From Glebionis coronaria (lineage: Eukaryota > Streptophyta > Magnoliopsida > Asterales > Asteraceae), in assembly GCA_025667525.1 (NCBI GenBank), contig CM046880.1, positions 596,933,452-596,997,451 of the forward strand: a stretch of 64,000 nucleotides of DNA, read 5' to 3'. The notes beneath the pieces were generated by a model. The model was not told where the DNA came from, searched no databases, and was given only the letters and a program-made list of their open reading frames with translations. Of the stretch, positions 13,274 to 22,634 are shown one piece after another. The stretch's first letter is position 1, and every line of letters starts with the position of its first letter. A program made the translations under genes and the position numbers.

Positions 13274-13745
13274 TTACGGCTCCAAAACATCATAGTATGT
13301 TGATGATATTGAAACAAGACATTCGAAAGAAGATTGTCTTATTTCGGACTCCTTTGTCATGGCTGTTCCACAAACATCTTTCACAATAATGTTCCTCTCC
13401 ATCTCATTTTCAAAATTCGTCTGTGCAAATTCAAAAGCGTAGAATAAAGCTGTAGTTGTTGTGAGCCGCACGGAACTCTGCCTGTCAACATTCGTGCTTT
13501 GGAAAACGACAGTGTGGACATAGTTAGCATCGTGTTGCTCTCGGTCATTGTGAGATATCTCCTCACACACATAGCCAAGCGCCTCCAAAGTTGCTTGTTT
13601 TAAATGGCGCCGGCTTATCTTGTTGGGTCATATTTCTGTAAAACGAAGCAACAAGGTCTGGCCATTCTTTTCTCGGAAATTTTATGGAAGCAATTTTGGC
13701 AATAACTTGAGAAGCCGTGCCCTGCTTCAGAAATCGACCAACCAA
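13274..13745 (-). pseudogene. Captured importin subunit beta-1 fragment
   Basis: Minus-strand frames 13563-13745 and 13274-13588 together resemble a continuous stretch of plant importin beta-1, the HEAT-repeat nuclear import receptor. Recognisable stretches include SQVIAKIASIKFPRKEWPDL, LGYVCEEIS, FAQTNFENEMERN and IRQSSFECLVSISSTYY. They follow the order expected in HEAT repeats 3-4 of the N-terminal third. A frameshift near 13575 and many substitutions (QSTNVDRQS where QGMN is expected) show it is not functional. No intron is visible, but the parent region may also lack one. It lies inside the hAT, 3' of the transposase. Confidence 0.8.
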
Positions 13746-16214
13746 GAGTATTTAACAACAAGCAACTAATATGAATTTGAAAGCAAGTCACAGTAAGTCA
13801 CTAAAGTTGAAAACTAATAGTGGCAATTTTTTTTCACAAAAGCTAGACAAAATAATACTCAGTAAGCTAGACAAAACAACTTTAAAGTTAACAAGACCTT
13901 TTACTTCAATTAGAAACTTAAAGTAACAAAAAGGTAACAAGATTTTCAAGTTTGCAACCAAATATCACAGGCCTAACAGTAGCATTTTTCACAAAAGAGA
14001 TATCATTTAATTAGTACAGTTTATACTAGCATGCAAATCCCATCCAAAAAAGGCATTCCTGTACTAGCTACATTCTTCATCAACATCACAGAAGCTTGCA
14101 ACTTCAATTCCTTTTCACAAAACATAGTCCATTCCAAATTTCCTTGATAGTGGCTGAATATATATTCTTCAAAGTTCATTCTTTATAACTAGCACCTTCT
14201 TGCTCCAGCAACTCTACAATAAATTGGTACCAAGATTAGAAATGAAAGATAAAATGTCTACGCTTCATATATATTATAGATAAAATGAACATACCTTTTT
14301 CCATTTCTGCTATTATATCCAGGTCTTCACCTTTTTCTGGATTTGAGCCGCTGATACGGAGCCAATCTTGAGTACAAATTAGGCATTCAATCGTCTTGTC
14401 ACCCAAAGAACTCCTATATGAATCTAACACTCGACCACTAGTGCTAAATACCGACTCGGAAGCCACCGTTGAGATTGGAACGGCTAACAAATCTCTTGCC
14501 ATTAAGGAAAGAACAGGAAATCTTGGGCTATTTACTTTCCACCATTGCAAAATATCAAAATGCACATCCTTATCGAATGGCTCAAGAGTTTCACCAACAT
14601 TCTTATCCAATTCACTACTTGATGAATTAGACGATTGGCCATTTTTCAACCTACTTCTCAAAATATCTCCATGATTAGGTTCATCGCTGTTGGTTGTCCA
14701 TTGTCTTTTGCCTAAAGTTGAAGATGACGCAGAAGTAGATGGAGCGTGAATTCGTACATATTCTTCATACAAAAGTTTCATTTCACCTTCAATGTAACCC
14801 ACCTTTTTCGCCACAACCGATACTCCTTCCTTTCCATAGTGATCATCCACAATAACATGCAAAAATTCATACTTGTTCCTTGGATCAAGTATGAATGCAA
14901 AGTACACTAACAGGTTCATATTTTCTACCTCACAATAGTATTTATCAAATTTTGGTTTCATCACCTTTGCAATATCATATAAATGTTTATCCATAGGTGG
15001 CTCATTATGAATATCACACTCAAGTTGTTTTCTTAGTAGAGCACGGATAGTTGCCAATTCATTAACAAGTGTATGTGCTGTCACATACTTTGTCCCAGAA
15101 ATTCTCAAAGTGATCTCATAAAACGTTTTCAAGAAATGACACAACTTTTTGGCTTTAGTCCAATCATCCGGAGTTGGAACCGAATGACCTTTTATCCTAA
15201 TCTGGTTACCAAACTCCACCTCTTCTATATCATATCTAGCAAAAGCATCTTCATATTCATGAGCCACTTCCAACATATTGTACGTCGAGTACCAAACTCT
15301 TAGTGCTATCGCATCTAGCACTTTGCGTACATTTGGTGAACTTTTCGATTCTAGAACCAGATTTTTTTATCCACTTAACCCCACATCTAATTCCTTCAAT
15401 CGACTTATCAACTTTTTTCATACCATCTTGCACAATAAGATTGATAACATGAGCTGCGCATCTAATATGTATCCATTTTCCTTTTAGCAAACATTTAGAA
15501 TTTTTTTCAAGTATCATTTTCATAAAATCAATCGCGCTATCATTTGAGCTAGCATTATCAACTGAGATAGACAAAATATTATCAAATCCCCACTCTTTCA
15601 AACAACTTTCTATCCCTTTTCCTATGTCTACCCCCTATGGCCATCAAGAACACAAAAATTCAACACTTTTTTTACCAAGTTCCATTCATTATCTACAAAG
15701 TGAGCCGTAAGAGCCATGTAACTTCTTTTCTTAATGGATGTCCAAGAGTCGGTAGTCAAACAAACCCTACCAATGTTTTGATTAAGTATATCACGAAGCT
15801 TACATTTTTCTTCTCGATACATATTCAAACACTCCTTTGTAATTGTACCTCTACATGGAACATCAAACAAAGGTTGGTTGATTTTTTGAAAGTGCCTAAA
15901 TCCTGAGTTCATAACATGGCTAAACGGCAACTCATCTACAACAAGCATGTGAGCTAAAGCTCTCTTACTTTTTTTTGATCAAACTTCCATGCCATCATTT
16001 TATTTACATCACCACCCTCAAATATGATATTAGTTTGAGACTTACTTTGTTTCTCCAGGTAAGGTGTGCACTTAAGAAGATGGGTTTTAAGATTTGAAAT
16101 ACCATACTTTTTCGCGTGACAGAGGTACAAATGACCACAGTGCAAACATTTAGCTTTCACGTCTTCAGGCGATTTGCCTTCTAATAGATCCTACTGCTTG
16201 AAATCTATCCACAC

Positions 16215-18856
16215 TAGAGGTGGCAATTTCAACCCATTCCACCAAAAGTAGGCCATTTGGGTTCAATTTCATAACCTTATTGGTTGAAATGGGTTGAGCA
16301 AAAAATAGAGTTATGGGTCAAATGGGTCAAACCCTTTCTTTGTGTAAAATGAATTTTGGGTCAAATGGGTTTGAGAATGGGTCAAATGGGTTTAAAAATA
16401 GGTCACATAGTTCCTATTATTGTATCAAAAACCCAATAGTCTAAAAAGTTAGTTTTTATTATTAAGTCACTAAATTTACGTTTTCGGCACTAAATTTACG
16501 TATTCGTCAGAAAATTTACGTTTTCGTCAATAAATTTACGTTTTCGTCAGTAAATTTACATATTCGTCAGAAAATTTACGTTTTCGTCAGTAAATTTACG
16601 TTTTCGTCAGTAAATTTATGTATTCGTCTGAAAATTTACGTTTTCGTCAGTAAATTTACGTTTTCGTCAGAAATTTTACGTATTCGTCAGAAAATTTACG
16701 TTTTCTTCAGTAAATTTACGTTTTCGTCAGTAAATTTACGTATTCGTCAGAAAATTTACGTTTTCGTCAGTAAATTTACGTTCTTGTCAGTAAAATTACG
16801 TATTCGTCAGAAAATTTACGTTTTCATCAGAAAATTTACGTTTTCGTTAGTAAATTTACGTATTCGTCAGAAAACGTCAGTAAATTTACGTTTTCGTCAA
16901 TAAATTTACGTTTTCGTCAGTATATTTACGTTTTCGTCAGTAATTTAAATTTTTTGACAGTAAATTTACGTTTTCGTCACTAAATTTACGTTTTCGTCAG
17001 TAAATTTATGTTTTCTTCAGTAAATTTACGTTTTCGTAAGTAAATTTACGTTTTCGTCAGAAAATTTACGTTTTCGTCAGAAAATTTATGTTATCCTCAG
17101 TAAATTCACGTATTCGTTAGAAAATTCAGGTTTTTGTCAGAAAATTTACGTATTCGTCAGTAAATTTACGTTTTCGTCAGTACATTTAAGTTTTCGCCAG
17201 AAACTATACGTTTCGTCAGTAAATTTCCGTATTCGTCAGAAAATTTACGTTTTCGTCAGTAAATATACGTATTCGTCAGTAAATTTTCATTTTCGTCAGC
17301 AAATTTACGTTTTCGTCAATAAATTTACGTTTTCGTCAGTAAAATTACGTATTCGTCAAAAAATTTACGTTTTCGTCAGAAAATTTACGTTTTCGTCAGT
17401 AAATTCACGTATTCGTCAAAAATTCACGTTTTGACGAAAACGTAAATTTACTGACGAAAACGTAAATTTACTGATTAAAACGTAAATTTCCTGACGAAAG
17501 CGTAAATTTCCTGACGAAAACGTAAATTTACTGACGAAAACGTAAATTTCCTGACGAAAACGTAAATTTTCTGACGAAAACTTAAATTTACCGACGAAAA
17601 CGTATATTTTCTGACGAATACGTAAATTTACTTACGAAAACGTAAATTTAGTGACGAAAACGTAAAGTTTCTGACGAAAACGTAAATTTACAGACGAAAA
17701 CGTAAATTTTCTGACGAATACGTGAATTTTCTGACGAATACGTGAATTTACTTACGAAAACGTAAATTTTCTGACGAAAACGTAAATTTACTGACGAAAA
17801 CGTAAATTTCTGACGAAAACGTAAATTCTCTGACGAAAACTTAAATTTTCTGACGAAAACGTAAATTTTCTGACGAAAACGTAAATTTTCTGACGAAAAC
17901 GTGAATTTTCTGACGAATACGTGAATTTACTGACGAAAACGTAAATTTTCTGACGAAAACGTAAATTTACTAACGAAAACGTAAATTTACTGACGAAAAC
18001 GAAAATTTACTGACAAAAACGTAAATCTACTGACGAAAATGAATTTACTGACGAATACGTATATTTACTGACGAAAACGTAAATTTTCTGACGAATACGT
18101 AAATTTACTGACAAAAACGTAAAGTTTCTGGCGAAAACTTAAATTTAGTGACGAAAACGTAAATTTACTGACGAAAACGTAAATTTTCTGACGAATACGT
18201 AAATTCTCATACGAAAACGTAAAGTTTTTGGCGAAAACTTAAATTTACTGACGAAAACGTAAATTTACTGACGAAAACGTAAATTTTCTGACGAATACGT
18301 AAATTTTCTGACGAAAACGTTAATTTTCTAACGAATACGTGAATTTACTGAGGAAAACATAAATTTTCTGATGAAAACGTAAATTTTCTGACGAAAACGT
18401 AAATTTACTGACGAAAACATAAATTTACTGACGAAAACGTGATTTTACTGACGAAAACGTAAAATTTTCTGACGAAAACGTAACTTTACTGACGAAAACG
18501 TGAATTTTCTGACTAAAACGTATATTTACAGACGAAAACGTAAATTTACTGACAAAAACGTAAATTTACTGACGAAAACGTAAAAATACTAATGAAAACG
18601 TAAAAAAATCGATGAAAAACTTAAAAAAAACTGACCAAAACGTAAAGATCGAACGAATACAGATAAAAACATTTGAACATGTTAAAAGATAGGCAAATAT
18701 TGTAAGTTAGTGGGTTGACCCGACCCAAACCATTTGACCCATAACCCATTTGACCCATTATTAAATGATAACCCATTTGACCCATAACCCATTTAACCCA
18801 CAACCCATTTGACCCATGAACCAAACCCAACCAAACCAACCCATTTGCCACCTCTA
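16215..18856. mobile_element. Foldback hAT-type element made of 20-bp repeats
   Basis: The 2,642-bp element has perfect 12-bp inverted ends TAGAGGTGGCAA and an exact 8-bp duplication ATCCACAC (16207-16214 and 18857-18864). Subterminal zones (16230-16410 and 18710-18845) hold many GGGTCAAATGGGTT-type motifs, in opposite orientation at the two ends. The whole middle is a repeat array, described separately. There is no coding capacity, so it is non-autonomous. It sits inside the larger hAT's transposase gene and is therefore the youngest of the three nested insertions. Confidence 0.93.
16471..18647. repeat. Two opposed arrays of a 20-bp repeat (60-bp higher order)
   Basis: From 16471 to about 17430 the plus strand repeats TAAATTTACGTTTTCGTCAG about 48 times. 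From about 17432 to 18647 it repeats the reverse complement, CTGACGAAAACGTAAATTTA, about 60 times. Much of the left arm has a 60-bp period in which every third unit reads TATTCGTC instead of TTTTCGTC. The two arms could pair into a roughly 1-kb imperfect stem. The turn is at about 17425-17440, where TTCACGTTTTGACGAAAACG is itself partly palindromic. Confidence 0.95.
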
Positions 18857-21843
18857 ATCCACACCTTTGATCTTTTTTCCGAGTTTTTGGTTGTTTTCCA
18901 TTGTTCTTCTTACCACTTTGTTTCCCTTTGCTCTTTTTACCACTCGTAACCTCAGATTGTGGTTCGTCAGTAATTTCGATCGAACTTGAGGACATCTAGC
19001 AACGAAAGAAACCAAGTAGCAACTATTAAAAGATAATTAATTGAACATGCACAACACTATTCAACATTTTGAACATGCACAATACTAAAAATTGATAATG
19101 ATATAAGTAAATATATGATATAACATTGACAATACTAAAAAAGAATCAATTACCTTTTCTTGGATGCTAATTTTGCAGTACGATCTAAACTATTTGTGAA
19201 GGGAGTTTGTGTTCTAAGATTAAGAAGATGAACAGTCAAACATTATCCATTCACTGATAAAAATATGTGAACACTATGTGTAAATATTAGGGCAAGTACA
19301 AAGTTAGGTGACTTAGTGGGCTTGTATATGAATATTGGGCTTAATTATAATTAAAAATCGTGTATAATTGCTGACTAAAGATATGTAAAGTTTTGATTTA
19401 ATATTTAAACAAATCTTTTCATAAGTCTTATTAGGTTTATCGGGTTAACCCGATAACCCAATAACAAAATAGCTTAAACCCTAACCCGACCCTATAAGGT
19501 TATCGGGTTTATCGGGTTGACCCGATAAACCCGATAATGTTTTTTGACCCGAATCAACCCGACCCTATAAGGCTTTATCGGGTTCGGGTTGGGTTCGGGT
19601 CGGGTCGGGTCGACCCATATGACACCCCTATTCACAAGTGCTGTTTGGCTGTATTTGATAAAACCAAAGATAAGTTGGTTCTTTTATTAAAATTTTTACA
19701 ATCTCCCAAAAAATCAATTCAAAAATAATATTAAATTTTTTAGAAATGATAATGGAACTGAGTTTGTGAATCAAAACTTTCAAAAATTTTGTCATGAAAA
19801 AGGGATTGTACATCAGACCTCTTGTGTTTATACCTCACAACAGAATGGGGTGGTTGAAAGAAAACATAGGCATCTCTTGAATGTTACTAGATGTCTTATG
19901 TTTCAGGGTGGGATTACCCTTGAGATTTTGGACTGAATGTGTTCTAACTGCTACTTATCTTATTAACAGATTGCCTTATTTTGTGCTAAATGGTAGATCT
20001 CCTTATGAGATGATTTATAATTCACCCCCTAATCTCTCTAATATTTTAACTTTTGGTTGTCTTTGTTTTGATACTATTTTAAATAGTCATGATAAACTCA
20101 CCACTAGGTCTGAAAAATATGTTATGATGGGTTTTTCTAATTCTCAAATGGGTTATAGACTTTATAGTCTTGACAGACTTCAGTTTTTTGTAACAAGGGA
20201 TGTTAAGTTTTTTGAATCTATATTTCCTTTCAAGGATTCTGTTTCAAATAAAAAGAAGAATGATAACAAAAATCTTGATGTTTTTCAATATGATAAAGTG
20301 TTAACCTTTTTTTACTCAGAAAACCATGAGCTTTCTGATGATGATGATGATGAGAGAGTATTAAAGAAACATAATGGTGACCTTGGGTCACTAAGTGCTA
20401 GTAGCCCGCCTTCAATTCTAGGTGACACTGAAAACATTGTTTCTGGCAATGATACCAGTGATGCCAGCTTGAATAGGAATGAGGCTGTCACACTTGATGA
20501 TAGTGAAAACTATGAGGGAAATTTAGAATTTAATCTCAAGTTTCCATTCTGTGTCCAAAACATGGGACAAAATTTAGGGGATAATTCGAATACTAATGCT
20601 TAGGGTGGTCAAGTTTTAAGAAGGTCTTCAATACCTTATGTCTTTTCTAAAAATTACAATGATTTTGTTGTTAATTCAAAAGTCAAGTATGGGATTAAAA
20701 AATTGTTAGGTATTCTAAACTCAATGGAGATGTTTTATGTTTTGTCACTCACTTAATAAAAGTAGTAAACCTAGTAATTTCTTTGAAGCATCTCAAAGCC
20801 CGCATTGGGTTGATGCTATGAATTTAGAATTTGCTGCCTTACTTGAGAATGACACTTGGGATTTAGTTGAATTACCTGCTGGTAGGACTGCTTTAAATTC
20901 TAAATGGGTTTGGAAACTTAAGTTTAAATCTAGTGGTGAAATATAAAGGTATAAAGTTAGACTTGTTGCTATGGGTTGTGGACAAAAAGAGGGTATTGAT
21001 TATGAAGAAACCTTTTCCCTTGTTGTGAAACTGGTGATTGTTAGGTGTCTTGTTAACTTAGTTGTTAATCAGCCATGGCCTATCTATCAACCTGACATCA
21101 ACAATGCTTTTCTGTATGATGAGTTGAATGAAACCGTCTACATGAAACCCCCTCAAGGGTTCTATATTGGTAATTGTAAACTTGTTTATAGATAGAAAAA
21201 GTCCATTTATGGACTTAAACAGTCTCCTAGACAATGGAACTTTAAACTCACCTCTGTGCTTATTGAGAACGAGTTTGTTCAAATCAAATCTGATTATTCT
21301 CTTTATTCTAAGTTTAGTGATAATGTCTTTATTGTTGTTCTTGTTTATGTGGATGATATTTTGTCACTAGTAATAATGAAAAGGAAATTGACAGCTTAAA
21401 TTTTTTTTTTGCATGGAAAGTTCAAAATCAAAGATTTGAGAAAATTGCAATATTTTTTGGGGATTGAGGTTGTTAATACCAATTTTGTGTTTGTTTGAAC
21501 CAAAGAAAATATGTTTTAGATCTTATGTTTGAATATGGAATGCTAGCTTGCAAACCATCTAAGACACATTTAATGGCAAAGCTGTCTATTTCTAATGAGG
21601 CTTTTAAGAGTGATCATTTGCTTGAAAACATTGTAAATTATCAAAAAGCTAATTTACTTGACCAATACTAGGCCTGACATTTCATATGATGTGCATTGTT
21701 TAAGTCAGTTCATGCATTCCCCTTTGATGCATCATCTGAAAATTGCTTTTAGAATTCTGAGATACTTAAAGGGCTCTCCAGGTCTTGGTATTCATGTTGC
21801 AAAAAAACTCTGGTATGTCTCTTAAAGCCTTTTCAGAAAATTA

Positions 21844-22309
21844 CTAATCTGCTACTCATTATTAACCTCAGGGACTTAGTTCATTGTTAAACTTTCAGTT
21901 AATCATTTGGAGTTGTTGTGGACATTGCTATATGATGGAAGGACTAAAGCTGCTATTTGGACATTTTTATCTTGGACTCAGCCCAAGTCTTGCCAAGCCC
22001 ATAAGCCTAACGGCTACTAAAGCCCATTAAGCTTCTATTATTATCAATAGGGTTTCCATACCTAGTTTGTATTGTTCATTCATGTGTGTGTTTTCTCACA
22101 CATTTACTCTCTCTTGTTCTGTTCTTGAAACCCTAGTTTGGTCTTTTCCTTTTATGTTTTAATATGTAAAACTATTATCATGTAGATAATAGAAATACAC
22201 GTGATTAGCACTAATAGTCTTTAGTTTTATTTATTCAGTCTTTAATCTTTAAATCTTGTTTAATCTAATCAAAAGTTGTTTGGGATCTCTTGAATCATGT
22301 TTTTCTACA
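21844..22309 (+). repeat. 3' LTR of the composite copia element (5' end deleted)
   Basis: Aligns with 5341-5807 and ends TTTTTCTACA like the 5' LTR. The first about 16 bases of the LTR and the RNase H coding region are missing: pol text ending SLKAFS is followed directly by LTR sequence near 21836. Confidence 0.82.
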
Positions 22310-22634
22310 GTAATTATCATAAATTTCTTTTTGGATGTTAAATCGGTTTGACGAAACATGCGATTTGACGGAACTTAAGGGACGATTTAAGCAATTTACT
22401 TTAAAAGGAAATAATACACGAGGGGGTAAAAAGTAAAAGATGGTTCTATTTATACCCTCGTACTTTGTTTCTGGCTTTTGATTTTGATTTGAAAGACGAC
22501 AAGAAAGACGAAAGACGACAAAAAAGACGACAAGATATGTGAGTTTTCGTGTTTTCTCTTCTTGTAGTAATTAGAATTAGTATTTCTTATTGTATTAGGT
22601 AAATTTTAATTTATCATTCACTTGCAGCAGGAAC
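22310..22634 (+). promoter_or_regulatory. Upstream region and 5' UTR of the DUF6598/ArgRS-like gene
   Basis: CTATTTATACC near 22447 is a plausible TATA box. A purine-rich leader follows, with repeated AAGACGACAAG units (22490-22535). A probable 5'-UTR intron starts at GTGAGT (22539) and ends at CAG (22630), five bases before the start codon. The inverted paralogue (beyond 40451) has a matching leader and donor (GATATGTGAG) but only one GACGA unit, so the repeat expanded in this copy. The copia 3' LTR ends immediately upstream, so the original distal promoter may have been displaced. Confidence 0.5.

Larger units (their letters stand above)
14236..18995 (-). pseudogene. hAT transposase (zf-BED, RNase H-like core, dimerisation domain), broken
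   Basis: The gene starts at 18995 (MSSSSIEITDEPQ, then a lysine-rich stretch), is split by the 16215-18856 element, and continues 16206-14236. Domains in order: BED zinc finger (CLHCGHLYLCHAKKYG...LKTHLLKC, 15954-16160); catalytic core with the first aspartate in TTDSWTS (15628-15948) and the second in SVDNASSND (15257-15601); then the hAT middle domain and C-terminal dimerisation domain with the catalytic glutamate in VASESVFST (14236-15321). All three expected acidic residues survive. However, frameshifts near 15950, 15615 and 15320, another upstream of the BED finger, and the nested insertion inactivate it. Confidence 0.9.
12842..19630 (-). mobile_element. hAT DNA transposon carrying a host gene fragment
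   Basis: The 6,789-bp element has inverted ends TAGGGGTGTCATTCGGGT and, from the other side, TAGGGGTGTCATATGGGT. It is flanked by a perfect 8-bp duplication TTCACAAG (12834-12841 and 19631-19638). The uninterrupted copia copy near 8490 shows the empty site, which confirms both borders. Both ends carry many ATCGGGTT-type subterminal motifs, typical transposase-binding clusters. Inside, on the minus strand, are a broken transposase gene and an importin-beta fragment. A second element (16215-18856) is inserted in the transposase gene. Confidence 0.94.
6257..21748 (+). repeat. Tandem duplication of the copia interior
   Basis: Copy 1 is 6257-10605 (about 4.35 kb). Copy 2 is 10606-21748, about 4.35 kb after subtracting the hAT (6,789 bp) and its 8-bp target duplication. 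At the junction near 10605, pol sequence (...TGAAAATTGCTT) passes directly into leader sequence (TAAGTGAATCTAGGAG, matching 6257 onward), with only a base or so of overlap. The copies are nearly identical and share nonsense and missense changes, so the duplication followed inactivation. Confidence 0.88.
12130..21836 (+). pseudogene. Copia pol, internal copy 2, split by a hAT insertion
   Basis: Pol runs 12130-12841 and resumes at 19639 after the hAT and its target duplication. The protease site here is intact (VVDSGANQHM near 12190), unlike copy 1. The integrase stop at HD(stop)HC, the YEICQRA change, the RT stop before KSIYGLKQ (near 21195) and the frameshift after YVDDIL are shared with copy 1. 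The integrase core is split between FLTVVDGFT and AVWLY. This copy continues past the copy 1 end into RILRYLKGSPGLGIHV, then a deletion joins it to the 3' LTR. Confidence 0.86.
5325..22309 (+). mobile_element. Composite Ty1/copia retrotransposon with duplicated interior
   Basis: Two LTRs (5325-5807 and 21844-22309) flank a primer-binding site, gag and pol. Pol runs protease, integrase, reverse transcriptase, which is copia order. The interior is present twice in tandem (6257-10605 and 10606-21748), and the second copy is split by a hAT element. Both interiors carry the same disabling mutations. RNase H is lost: copy 1 is cut at the duplication junction, and copy 2 has a deletion near 21836 that also removes the first bases of the 3' LTR. 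The flanking bases ACAAT and GTAAT are not a clean 5-bp target duplication. The element is dead. Confidence 0.9.

Noticed and set aside
16471..18647. CRISPR array
   Set aside because: The 20-bp units are contiguous with no unique spacers, reverse direction halfway and lie inside a hAT element in plant DNA.
18621..18995. 124-codon protein with GSNGLWVKWVMGQMGY repeats
   Set aside because: Only the first about 45 codons are the transposase N-terminus; the rest is readthrough into subterminal repeats of the nested element.
5325..22309. Two independent full copia elements side by side
   Set aside because: No LTR sequence exists between the two interiors; the junction at 10605 joins pol directly to leader sequence.
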